Below, piece after piece: positions 8,894 through 18,276 of a DNA stretch of 64,000 nt; positions within the stretch are counted from its first letter, which is position 1; every line of letters begins with the position of its first letter. The notes below the pieces were generated by a model. It saw nothing but the letters and a program-made list of their open reading frames with translations, had not been told where the DNA came from and made no database searches. The DNA lies in contig CAVXXM010000005.1 in assembly GCA_963765745.1 (NCBI GenBank), positions 122,674-186,673 of the forward strand. The letters run 5' to 3'. The stretch is from JAHFPN01 sp963765745. Lineage in GTDB: Bacteria > Pseudomonadota > Alphaproteobacteria > Rhizobiales > Xanthobacteraceae. Position numbers and translations under genes: made by a program.

Positions 8894-10065
8894 CTACTCC
8901 GCCGCGCGGCGGCCGAGCGGAAGGAGGGCGCTTCGGCGCGCGGGCCGGTGATCGGCCGCTTCCTCGAATTCGATCGCTTCGATGCGATTGCCGCGCTTCA
9001 CGACCTTTTCGGCCGAGATCAGCACCTGGCCGACGTCGTCGGAGGCCTGGGCGAAGTGCTTCTGCAAATTGAGCGCGCGGTCGCGCAGCCGCCCGACGTC
9101 GTCGATCAGCTTGGTCACTTCGGTGCGGATGACGTCGGCATGCTCGCGCATGCGCGCGTCCTTGACGATGGCCTGCAAGACCTGGATCGCGAGCATCAGC
9201 AGCGAGGGCGAGACCAGCAGCACGCGGGCGCGGAACGCCTTCTGCACCAGGTCGTCGAACTGCTCGTGCAGCTCGGCAAAGACCGACTCGGAGGGCACGA
9301 ACATCAAGGCCACGTCCTGGGTCTCGCCGGGCAGCAGGTAGCGCTCGGAAATGTCGGAGACGTGCTTGGCGATGTCCTGGCGCAGGCGCTGGACCGCGGC
9401 GCGGCGGTCGTCCTCGTTCTTGGCTTCGCGCAGCGCGGTGACGGATTCCAGCGGGAACTTAGCGTCGATCACCAGCGGGCGCCCGTCGTCGCCGGGCAGA
9501 TACACGACGCAATCCGGGCGCTTGCCGTTGGTGAGCGTGTGCTGGAACGCGTAGGCATCCTTGGGCAGCCCGTCAGCCACGATCGCTTCCATGCGGCCCT
9601 GGCCGAAGGCGCCGCGCGCCTGTTTGTTGGCGAGCACGTCTTTCAGCGTGATCATGTGCGAGGAAAGTTCGGCGATGCGCGTCTGGGCCGCGTCGACGAC
9701 GGCGATCCGCTCTTGCAGCTGCGACAGGCTCTGCGAAGGTGGCGCGCGCGGCGGTGGCGACATCTTCGCCGAGCCGGTGCGACACCGTATCGAGCCGCTC
9801 GCTCACCACGCGCGCGAGATCGGCCTGCCGGCTGCCGAGCACTTCGGCAAGCGTCTGCATGCGGCCGCTGTTCTCGGTCTGGATGCGCACGAACTCGGCG
9901 ACGCGCTCCTCCAGGTCGGCGGTCTCGTCGGCGCGCGCGCGGCCGGAGCGCGCATGCGCGATCAGGAGCGCGATGAGCAGAACGAGCACGGCGGCGCCCA
10001 GCGCCAGCAGCGCATGCGCGGTGGTGATCTGGGTTCCGAACAGCCGTGACAAGAACTTCGCTCAT
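8894..10065 (-). CDS. rmuC: DNA recombination protein RmuC (two frameshifts)
   Basis: About 390 residues: an N-terminal membrane anchor (HALLALGAAVLVLLIALLIA), a long coiled coil, then the conserved RmuC nuclease-fold domain (LANKQARGAFGQGRMEA, PDCVVYLPGDDGRPLVIDAK, QDVALMFVPSESVFAELHE). RmuC is proposed to limit DNA inversions. The best start is ATG 10063-10065 with AAGGA 5 bases before it. One extra G near 10045 (ACGCTG read ACGGCTG) and one extra T near 9738 (ACCTCGC read ACCTTCGC) must be removed to give the continuous protein. A TTG at 10052 would avoid the first shift but lacks a ribosome site. Divergent from def. Confidence 0.88.
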
Positions 10066-10185
10066 GCGATCCTTGTAGCGCGATTCGAAGCCCAATAGAA
10101 CGAAGAGCGAACGAATTATTAGGGAAGCGGTGCTAACACCTTGTCTTCCATTGATTCTTCAGGGGCGATCCCCTATCTCGCGGCC

Positions 10186-10696
10186 ATGATCCGCCCCATT
10201 ATCCTGTTGCCAAATCCGCTGCTGCGGAAGAAATCGGCGCCCGTGGCGCGCGTCGACAAGGAGGTGCGGGCGCTCGCGGAGGACATGTTTCAGACCATGT
10301 ACGACGCGCCGGGCGTCGGGCTCGCAGCGGTGCAGATCGGTGTCGCGAAGCGCGTGATTACCGTGGACGCCACGCGCGGCGAGGAAGACCAAGCACCCGA
10401 TCGCGCTGGTCAACCCGGAACTGGTCTGGTCGTCGGACGAAGCGATCGTGCACGAGGAAGGCTGTCTTTCGATTCCCGAAATCACCGAAGAGGTCGAGCG
10501 GCCGGAGAAGGTGCGGGTGCGCTATGTCGATCTCGGCGGCAGGGAGCAATTGATCGAGGCCGAGGGGCTGCTGGCGCGCGTATTGCAGCACGAGATCGAT
10601 CACACCAACGGCGTCCTGTTCATCGACCATATATCGAAGCTCAAGCGCGACCGTATCACCAAGAAATTCTCGAAGGCGGCGAAGCGGGCGGGCTGA
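10186..10696 (+). CDS. def: Peptide deformylase (frameshifted)
   Basis: Removes the formyl group from nascent N termini; Fe2+/Zn2+ enzyme, about 170 residues. All three motifs are present: GVGLAAVQIG (motif 1), EEGCLSIP (motif 2, metal Cys) and HEIDHTNG (motif 3, HExxH). Motifs 2 and 3 are in another frame from motif 1 because of one extra base near 10392, where CCAGCAC reads CCAAGCAC. On the opposite strand this is GTGCTGG to GTGCTTGG, the same change seen in argD, argF, dcd, dapD and lysK. Since def is essential, an error in the sequence is the likely cause. It starts the def-fmt-truA run (30 and 2 base gaps). Confidence 0.93.
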
Positions 10697-10726
10697 AGCG
10701 TCTTCCGCCCCGCGGAGGATCGATCC

Positions 10727-11644
10727 GTGCGCATCGTGTTCCTGGGCACGCCGGAGTTCGCGGTGCCGACGCTCGCCGAGTTGGTTGGCCGCGGGCACGA
10801 CGTTGCCGCGGTCTATACGCGGCGGCCGGCGGCGGCCGGGCGCGGCATGGCCGAGCGCCGATCGCCGGTGCACGAGGCCGCGGAGAAATTCGGCTTGCCG
10901 GTGCTGCACCCGGAAAATCTCAAGGGCGAAGCGGCGGCGGCAAGGTTTCGCGAACACAATGCAGATGTGGCTGTCGTGGTCGCTTATGGACTGTTGCTGC
11001 CCAAAGCCATTCTCGACGCGCCGAAGTTTGGTTGCCTGAATCTGCACGCCTCGCTGCTGCCGCGCTGGCGCGGCGCGGCGCCGATCGCCCGCGCGATCAT
11101 GGCCGGTGACGCCGAGACCGGCATCATGGTGATGAAGATGGACGAGGGGCTCGACACCGGGCCGGTGGCGCTCGCCGAGCGAGTGGCGATCGGGCCAGAC
11201 ATGACGGCGGGCGAGCTGCACGACAAGCTTTCGATGTTGGGCGCGGACCTGATGGCCCGCGCGCTCGCCGCGCTCGAGCGCGGCGCGCTCGAATTCAAGC
11301 CGCAGGCGGCCGAGGGCGTGACCTATGCCAAGAAGATCGAGAAGGGCGAGACGCGGATCGACTGGTCGAAGCCGTGGAAAGAGGTGCATGACCATATCCG
11401 CGGGCCTTTCGCCGTTTCCCGGCGCGTGGTTCCAGACTCGGCGACGCGCGCGTGAAGGCCTTGCGCTCGACGCGCGGCGAGGGGAGCGGCGCGCCGGGCA
11501 CGGTGCTCGACGACCGGCTTACCGTCGCTTGCAAAGCGGGCGCGGTGCGGCTCGTCGAAGTTGCAGCGCGCGGGCGCCAAGGCGATGAGCGCCGAGGAAT
11601 TCCTGCGCGGCACGCCGGTCAAGGCGGGAACGAAACTCGGCTGA
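10727..11644 (+). CDS. fmt: Methionyl-tRNA formyltransferase (three frameshifts)
   Basis: Formylates initiator Met-tRNA with 10-formyl-THF; partner of def. GTG start at 10727. The catalytic hydrolase-fold domain has NLHASLLPRWRGAAPI (the SLLP loop and catalytic Asn/His region) and GIMVMKMDEGLDTGPV. The C-terminal OB-like domain (ALRSTRGEGSGAPGTVLDD ... EFLRGTPVKAGTKLG) is split across frames. Extra bases lie near 11407 (GGGCTTTCG read GGGCCTTTCG), 11434 (CAGCTC read CAGACTC) and 11562 (GAAGTGCAG read GAAGTTGCAG). Corrected, the protein is about 305 residues and ends two bases before truA. The shifts are treated as sequencing errors in a normal gene. Confidence 0.92.
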
Positions 11645-11646
11645 TC

Positions 11647-12384
11647 ATGCCCCGCTACAAAATCATCGTCGAATATGACGGCACGCCGTTCGTCGGCTGG
11701 CAGATGCAGGACAACGGCCCGTCGGTGGCGGGCGCGCTCACCGACGCGGTAGAGCGCTTTTCGGGCGAGCGGCCGATGATCACCGGCGCCGGGCGCACCG
11801 ACGCCGGCGTGCATGCACTGGGCCAGGTCGCCCATTTCGATCTCGCGAAGGACTGGGACACCGACACGGTGCGCGACGCGCTGAACGCGCACTTGCGACC
11901 GCAACCGGTCGCGGTGCTCGCCGCCGAGCGGGTGGCCAATGACTTCAGCGCGCGTTTTTCCGCGGTGAAGCGCCACTATCGCTATCGCATCGTCAATCGC
12001 CGCGGGGAGCTTGCGCTCGAGCGGGACCGGGTTTGGCGCATTGCCCGGCTGCTCGATGCGGAGGCGATGCACGCGGCCGCGCAGCGGCTCGTCGGGCACC
12101 ACGATTTCACGACCTTCCGCTCGGCCGAGTGCCAGGCCAAGTCGCCGGTGAAGACGCTGGACCGGCTCGACGTGATGCGCGCGGGCGAAGAGATCAACGT
12201 CATCGCCGAGGCGCGTTCGTTCCTGCATCACCAGGTGCGCTCGATGGTGGGCTCGCTCGCGCAGGTCGGCGAAGGGAAATGGAGCGCGGACGATCTGGCC
12301 GCGGCGCTCAAGGCCCGCGACCGCGCGCGCTGCGGGCCGGTGGCGCCGGCCTGCGGGCTGTATCTGACGAAAGTCGAGTATTGA
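11647..12384 (+). CDS. truA: tRNA pseudouridine synthase TruA
   Basis: Makes pseudouridine at positions 38-40 of the tRNA anticodon arm. The 245-residue protein starts YKIIVEYDGTPFVGWQ and carries the catalytic Asp in GAGRTDAGVHALGQVAHF. The later motif RSFLHHQVRSMVGSL is the conserved C-terminal half. ATG at 11647, two bases after the fmt stop, completing def-fmt-truA, a translation-linked operon common in alphaproteobacteria. Just downstream is the palindromic operator of the MarR gene. Confidence 0.96.
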   Translation: MPRYKIIVEYDGTPFVGWQMQDNGPSVAGALTDAVERFSGERPMITGAGRTDAGVHALGQVAHFDLAKDWDTDTVRDALNAHLRPQPVAVLAAERVANDFSARFSAVKRHYRYRIVNRRGELALERDRVWRIARLLDAEAMHAAAQRLVGHHDFTTFRSAECQAKSPVKTLDRLDVMRAGEEINVIAEARSFLHHQVRSMVGSLAQVGEGKWSADDLAAALKARDRARCGPVAPACGLYLTKVEY

Positions 12385-12389
12385 CAGAA

Positions 12390-12408
12390 TACTGTCATTA
12401 TGACAGTA
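12390..12408. promoter_or_regulatory. Perfect 19-bp palindrome, likely MarR operator
   Basis: TACTGTCATTATGACAGTA, symmetric about base 12399, sits 8 bases before the MarR ATG at 12416. The half site recurs partly upstream (TTGACAG at 12381), and that TTGACA could be the -35 element. Placement over the promoter of a MarR gene suggests autorepression. Confidence 0.7.
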
Positions 12409-12415
12409 TATTGCT

Positions 12416-12901
12416 ATGTCTAGATCCAATAGCGACGCCATCACCGATCTTGTGTTGGAGATCTTTCGCCTCAATGGCGGGCTGTTGGCCGCCGGCGACG
12501 CGCTGGTGGCCGATCTCGGTCTGACCAGTGCGCGCTGGCAGGTGATGGGCGCGGTGGCGTTGTCTCCGGTGCCGCTGCCGATCGCTCATCTCGCGCGCAA
12601 CATGGGGCTGACGCGGCAATCGGTGCAGCGGATCGCCAACGAGCTGGCGACGAGCGGGCATCTTCGCTTCGCCCCCAATCCGCATCACGAACGGGCCAAG
12701 CTCGTGCTGCTCACCGACAAAGGCCGCAGGGCATATGAGAGCGCAACCGATCGATGGCGGCCTCGCGCCGAAGCGCTTGGAAGAGGGCTAGGGCTCAAGC
12801 CGATCGACGCGGCGTCCGAACTGCTGCGAACGATTCGGCAGCGGCTCGACGATGAACCGGTCAAACACGGAGGGCGCCATGCGCTGGAAAGGCACGCCTG
12901 A
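12416..12901 (+). CDS. MarR-family transcriptional regulator
   Basis: A 161-residue winged-helix regulator. The central segment (LTSARWQVMGAVALSPVPLP, then LARNMGLTRQSVQRIANELA as recognition helix) and the wing (NPHHERAKLVLLTDKGRRAY) are classic MarR. The ligand is unknown. A perfect palindrome covers its promoter region. The last 23 bases overlap the start of the cytochrome b561 gene, so the two are translationally coupled and the cytochrome is a probable target of the same control. Confidence 0.9.
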   Translation: MSRSNSDAITDLVLEIFRLNGGLLAAGDALVADLGLTSARWQVMGAVALSPVPLPIAHLARNMGLTRQSVQRIANELATSGHLRFAPNPHHERAKLVLLTDKGRRAYESATDRWRPRAEALGRGLGLKPIDAASELLRTIRQRLDDEPVKHGGRHALERHA

Positions 12902-13415
12902 TCGCTACGGCGTCGTTGCGATCGCGATCCACTGGATCAGCGCTGTCCTGATCGTTGCGCTCATCATCTCCGGCTTCCGCGCGGCGGACACAGTCGATGC
13001 GGCGGCCAAGGCCGCCGTTCTGCAGTTTCATGCGGCGGCGGGGATCGCCATTCTGGCGCTCACGCTCGCGCGGATCGCATGGTGGTACTTCGCCGACGAC
13101 AAACCGCTGCCGGTCGGTGGACTGCCGCCGTTGCAGGGGCGGCTGGCCAAGGCAGTGCACGTGATTTTCTACGTCGTGATACTCGGCATGGCCGCGAGCG
13201 GGATCGGTATGTTGGTACTATCCGGGGCAGGAGCCATCTTGTTTGGCGGTGCGCCGGGTCCGCTTCCTGACTTCTGGAATTACCTACCACGGGTGCCGCA
13301 TGGAATCGGCGGTCGTTTGCTCGTTGCGCTACTCGTGCTGCACGTGGGCGCCGCGCTCTATCATCATTTCGTGCGGCGTGATCGTCTGCTTGCACGCATG
13401 GGAATCGGCCGCTGA
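12879..13415 (+). CDS. Cytochrome b561
   Basis: A 178-residue membrane cytochrome with four helices. It starts RWKGTPDRYGVVAIAIHWIS, giving the first heme His in IHW, with further His in FHAAAGI, VHVIFY and VLHVGAALYHHF. Such diheme b561 proteins move electrons from quinol, for example to superoxide (CybB). Start at ATG 12879 has GGAGGG 5 bases before it; an upstream in-frame start at 12852 lacks a ribosome site. It overlaps and probably shares a transcript with the MarR gene, which suggests redox- or solvent-responsive control. No partner enzyme is adjacent. Confidence 0.88.
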   Translation: MRWKGTPDRYGVVAIAIHWISAVLIVALIISGFRAADTVDAAAKAAVLQFHAAAGIAILALTLARIAWWYFADDKPLPVGGLPPLQGRLAKAVHVIFYVVILGMAASGIGMLVLSGAGAILFGGAPGPLPDFWNYLPRVPHGIGGRLLVALLVLHVGAALYHHFVRRDRLLARMGIGR

Positions 13416-13438
13416 AGGCGGCGAACGACTCGCATGTC

Positions 13439-14590
13439 TTATGCAAAATACTGGTCGAGAACGCGGCGATAAATTGCGGTGAGCTTCTTCAGGTCCTCGA
13501 CCGGCGCGTGCTCGTCGATTGCGTGCATGGTGCGGCCGACGAGGCCGAGCTCGAGCACCGGGCAATAGTCCTTGATGTAGCGCGCGTCCGAGGTGCCGCC
13601 GGAGGTGGAGAGCGCGGGCTTGTTGCCGCCGCTCTCGGTGACCGCGCGCGAGAGGATCTCGACGAACGATCCCGGCGTAGTCACGAAGCTCTCGCTCGCA
13701 GGCTCGTAGGAGATACGAAAAGCGCTGCCCTCGGCGGCCGCCTTGCAGCGCTCCTCGATCAGCGCGCGCAGGCTTTGGCTGGTGTGTTGCTCGTTGAAGC
13801 GGATATTGAAGCGCGCGTGGGCCTCGGCGGGGATCACGTTAACCGCGCGATTGCCGACGTCGATCGAGGTGATCTCCAGATGCGACGGCTCGAAATGCGC
13901 CGAGCTCTGGTCGAAGGGCTCGTCCTGCAATTTCGCAAGCATGCGCAGCAGCGGGCGTATCGGGTTCGCCGCGCGCTGCGGATAGGCGACGTGGCCCTGC
14001 TTGCCGAATGTGGTGAGCGTGGCCGAGAGGCTGCCGCGGCGGCCGATCTTGATGGCGTCGCCGACGGCCTCGGTGCTGGTGGGCTCGCCGACCAGGCAAT
14101 GGTCGAACTTCTCGCCGCGCGCCGCGGCCCAGGCGAGCAGCTTCTTGGTGCCGTTGATCGAGGGGCCTTCCTCGTCGCCGGTGATGAGGAACGAGATCGA
14201 ACCCTTGGGCTTGGCCTTGGCGACGTAATCGAGCGCCGCCGCGGCGAAACACGCGATCGCGCCCTTCATGTCGACGGCGCCGCGGCCATAGAGCATGCCG
14301 CCCTCGACCTCGCCGCCGAACGGCGGGTGCTTCCAGCTCTTTTCGTCGCCGATGGGAACCACGTCGGTGTGGCCCGCGAATACGAGATTTGGGCCGGCTT
14401 TTCCGATACGTGCGTAGAGATTCTCGACGTCGGCGGTGCCTGCTTCGGAGAATTTCACGCGCTGGACTTCGAAGCCCGCGCCTTTCAGAAGCTTCTCGAG
14501 ATAGGCGAGCGCGCCGCCTTCGGCGGGCGTGACCGAGCGGCAGCGGATCAGCGCGCGCGCGATCTCGACGGGGTCGCGGGCGTCGGCCAC
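13439..14590 (-). CDS. dapE: Succinyl-diaminopimelate desuccinylase
   Basis: Releases LL-diaminopimelate from its N-succinyl form for lysine and peptidoglycan. The 383-residue M20 peptidase-fold protein has the dinuclear zinc ligands in FAGHTDVVPIGD (His/Asp), GRGAVDMKG (Asp), GDEEGPSINGT (catalytic Glu-Glu), and a C-terminal His in YIKDYCPVLELG then AIDEHAP. SALSTSGGTSDARY is a DapE-specific segment. It lies two bases downstream of dapD on the same strand, so dapD-dapE form an operon with argB upstream by 18 bases. Confidence 0.96.
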   Translation of the reverse strand: MADARDPVEIARALIRCRSVTPAEGGALAYLEKLLKGAGFEVQRVKFSEAGTADVENLYARIGKAGPNLVFAGHTDVVPIGDEKSWKHPPFGGEVEGGMLYGRGAVDMKGAIACFAAAALDYVAKAKPKGSISFLITGDEEGPSINGTKKLLAWAAARGEKFDHCLVGEPTSTEAVGDAIKIGRRGSLSATLTTFGKQGHVAYPQRAANPIRPLLRMLAKLQDEPFDQSSAHFEPSHLEITSIDVGNRAVNVIPAEAHARFNIRFNEQHTSQSLRALIEERCKAAAEGSAFRISYEPASESFVTTPGSFVEILSRAVTESGGNKPALSTSGGTSDARYIKDYCPVLELGLVGRTMHAIDEHAPVEDLKKLTAIYRRVLDQYFA

Positions 14591-14592
14591 GA

Positions 14593-15440
<848 letters not shown>

Positions 15441-15458
15441 GGAGATTCCTTGGCAGTC

Positions 15459-16358
15459 TCAGCGCTTGATGAGCGTGCCGGCGCCGTGGTCGGTGAGCAA
15501 TTCGAGCAGCACGGCGTGCGGAATCTTGCCGTCGAGAATGACGACGCCCTCGACGCCGGCCTCCAGCGCATAGATGCAGGTCTCGACCTTGGGGATCATG
15601 CCGCCGGAAATGGTGCCGTCGGCGATCAGCTTGCGCGCGTCCTTGAGCGACAGCTGCTTGATCAGCTTCTTCGACTTGTCGAGCACGCCGGGAACATCGG
15701 TGAGCAACAGCAGGCGCTTGGCCTTGAGCGCGCCGGCGACGGCGCCGGCGAAGGTGTCGGCATTGACGTTGAAGGTGCCGCCCTCGACGCCGGCGGCGAC
15801 CGGCGCCAGCACCGGGATCAAATCGCGGCCGAGAATCTGCGTCAGCACCGTGATGTCGACCTTTACCGGCTCGCCGACGAAGCCGAGATCCACGACCTTC
15901 TCGATGTTGGAGCCCGGATCGGCCACGCGGCGCGTAACTTTCCGGGCCTGCACCATGTTGCCGTCCTTGCCGCTCAGGCCGAAGGCGCGGCCGCCGGCCT
16001 CGTTGATGTAGCCCACGATCTGCTTGTTGATCGAGCCCGCCAGCACCATCTCGACGATCTCGACGGTGGCGGCGTCGGTGATGCGCAGCCCGGCGGCGAA
16101 TTCGGACTTGATGCCGAGCTTCTTCAGCATGGCCTCGATCTGCGGCCCGCCGCCGTGCACGACCACCGGATTGATCGCGGTCTGCTCCAACAGCACGATG
16201 TCGCGGGCGAAATCGCGCGCGACCTTCTCGTCGCCCATGGCGTGGCCGCCGTACTTCACCACGACGGTCTGCTCGTCGTAGCGCTGCATGTGCGGCAGCG
16301 CCTCGATGAGCACGCGGGCCGCGGCGTGGGCGTCGGCGGGGATGTCGGTCTTGCTCAT
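15459..16358 (-). CDS. argB: Acetylglutamate kinase
   Basis: Phosphorylates N-acetylglutamate in arginine synthesis. The 299-residue amino-acid-kinase-fold protein shows VVVKYGGHAMGDE (phosphate-binding Lys and Gly-rich loop), VVVHGGGPQIEAML (substrate loop), NVNADTFAGAVAGAL and SGGMIPKVETCIYAL. An N-terminal helix before the kinase core is the type associated with arginine-inhibitable hexameric enzymes. It sits directly upstream of dapD-dapE, while argD-argF are 25 kb away, so the arginine genes are scattered. Confidence 0.96.
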   Translation of the reverse strand: MSKTDIPADAHAAARVLIEALPHMQRYDEQTVVVKYGGHAMGDEKVARDFARDIVLLEQTAINPVVVHGGGPQIEAMLKKLGIKSEFAAGLRITDAATVEIVEMVLAGSINKQIVGYINEAGGRAFGLSGKDGNMVQARKVTRRVADPGSNIEKVVDLGFVGEPVKVDITVLTQILGRDLIPVLAPVAAGVEGGTFNVNADTFAGAVAGALKAKRLLLLTDVPGVLDKSKKLIKQLSLKDARKLIADGTISGGMIPKVETCIYALEAGVEGVVILDGKIPHAVLLELLTDHGAGTLIKR

Positions 16359-16409
16359 GGTTTCGATTCTGGTTTCGGTTCTTGGCTCGATTCAGGCCGG
16401 CGCGTTGTT

Positions 16410-17517
16410 CTAGCCGATCGGGGAGCGCTCGGAAAGACTGGGCCGGGAGCTTGGGCGCATCGTAGGGACTGGCGGTTCTGAGCAGCGCGTACGTTCCTTC
16501 CTCGCCCGGCGCGAGGTTAAGCTCCTTCTGGCTTGGCAGACGCGCGCGGACTGCCTCGCTCAACCGAATTCCGTCAGCCTGCGCACGCAAACCAATCACG
16601 GCGGCCCGCTCGACTGCTTCGCCAGCCGGGCCGTCAGGGCTCTCCTCCACGCGGCCCAGTTCGATGCCAAACCGGTAGTGCGCGCGGGACTCGACCGGTA
16701 GATCGTGGTTTGCTGCGATCAGGGCATCGCGCGCCGATGCTGTCCGCGACACGCCGTCAACAACGTCGGCGAACCCGGCGATCACAGTATCGGCCGGTGT
16801 CGCGGCAATCTTGGCGCGGCCCCTTTCAAGCGCGTTCGTGACGATCTCGCGCCCGCGCTGCAGCGCAGCCCGCGTCGCGCCGTCGTCCTCGCCCATGAGC
16901 ACGCCGAAGCTGCGCACCTCGGCGCGGACGACCGCGGGCGCGATTTCGCGAGAAACCTCGGTTGCTGAAGTGGACGCGCCTGGCGGTCGCACGGCCGTTG
17001 CCTCGCTTCCGGCAGGCAAGACTTCGAAGACTTCGATCGGACGCGCGATGTTCTTCAGCTGGTGAGTGCCGGCGGCCCGAATCGCGAAGCTCACCGGCAG
17101 GTGGTCCCGGATGGTTTGCGATACGAGAACGCCTCCTGGAGGCGCGAGGGCCTGCAGGCGCGATGCGACGTTCACACCGTCGCCCACGAGATCGGTTCCG
17201 TCGACCACCACGTCGCCAAGGTGAATTGCGATGCGCCAGATCATGCGCTTGGCGCCGGGGCGAGCGGATTCCGTTTCAGCAATGCGATCCTGTATGGCAA
17301 GCGCGCACCGCACTGCATCGATGGCACTGCGGAATTCGACCAGGAGGCCGTCACCCATGGTCTTGAACAGCCGCCCCCGGTGCTTCTCCAAGGTCGGATC
17401 GATTATCGACTGGCGCTGCCGCGCGAGGCGGTCCAGCGTTTCCTCTTCGGAGTCCGCTACGAGACGGCTGAATCCGACCACATCTGCGCAGATGACGGCG
17501 GCGAGACGTCGGTCCAC
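16410..17517 (-). CDS. Class III adenylate/guanylate cyclase
   Basis: About 369 residues. GTG start at 17515-17517 has GGAGGA 5 bases upstream. The N-terminal half is a cyclase catalytic domain: AVICADVVGFSRLV (metal Asp), KTMGDGLLVEF (second metal Asp), IAIHLGDVVVDGTDLVGDGV and NVASRLQALAPPGGVLVS (the transition-state Asn/Arg). The C-terminal half repeats a cyclase-like pattern weakly, without the metal residues. No membrane segment is seen, so it is cytosolic. Near the end the frame runs through without a stop; a TAG in the next frame at 16410-16412 suggests one more base error around 16430. The end coordinate is therefore inferred. Confidence 0.82.
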
Positions 17518-17573
17518 GGCATTCCTCCGACGGCAGGGTAGAGGCTCCGTCTGCCCGGTTGTAGATCCGGACA

Positions 17574-18227
17574 CTATTTGATCGGCGAGTGTTCCGTAAG
17601 TACGCGCAGGATGGCGGCGCGCAGCTCGGGAATCCCGGCGCCGTCGTGCGAGGAAGTAGGGTAAACCGGTCGGAAAGGCCGCCGGCCGCTTGGCGATCGC
17701 CGCCGTGGTCTCGGCCAGGCGATTCTCGAGCTCTAGCTTGGTCAATTCGTCGGCCTTGGTGAGAACGATGGCGTAGCTCGCCGCGGCGCGGTCGAGCGCG
17801 TCGAGCACCTCGGCGTCGTTGGGCTTGAGGCCATGGCGCGCGTCGATCAGCACCAGAACGCGGGCGAGGTTGGCGCGGCCGACGAGATAATCGCGCACCA
17901 GCCCGGTCCAGGCTTCGATCTTTTCCTTCGGCGCCTTGGCGAAGCCGTAGCCGGGCAGGTCCGCGAGCACGAGATTGCGCTGTCCGGCGAAGAAATTGAT
18001 CTCGCGGGTGCGGCCGGGCGTGCGCGAGACGCGCGCCAGCGCGGTCCGGTTGGTGAGCGCGTTGATCAGGCTCGATTTGCCCACGTTCGAGCGCCCGGCG
18101 AAGGCGATCTCGACGCCCTGCATCGGCGGCAGCGACGCGGCCGAACCGGCGCCGGCGACGAAACGCCATTCGCCGGCGAACAGCTTGCGGGCGGATTCCA
18201 ATTGCGCGGGGTGAAGTCGGTATGCAT
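17574..18227 (-). CDS. engB: Ribosome-biogenesis GTPase EngB/YihA (two frameshifts)
   Basis: Essential GTPase for 50S assembly, about 217 residues. G1 is AFAGRSNVGKSSL, the switch region RVSRTPGRTREINFF, G3 LADLPGYGFA, G4 LTKADEL. Two shifts are needed for a normal protein. Near 18215 a run of C is one short (start MHTDFTP joins ESARKLFAGEW), putting the ATG at 18225-18227. Near 17667 an extra base must go, after which the C terminus reads PELRAAILRVLTEHSPIK and stops at 17574. The uncorrected frame runs on into the neighbouring genes and gives a meaningless 1,000-residue product. Confidence 0.9.
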
Positions 18228-18248
18228 GCGCGCGACTTCTAGCGCGTC

Positions 18249-18271
18249 ATGGCCGGGCTTGTCCCGGCCAT
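18249..18271. repeat. Short inverted repeat
   Basis: ATGGCCGGG and CCCGGCCAT form a perfect 9-bp stem with a 5-base loop in the 49-base gap between yidC and engB. The core matches the GCCGGGCTTGTCCCGGC type repeated widely in rhizobial genomes. No T-run follows, so it may serve as a repeat or processing site rather than a terminator. Confidence 0.6.
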
Positions 18272-18276
18272 CGGGC

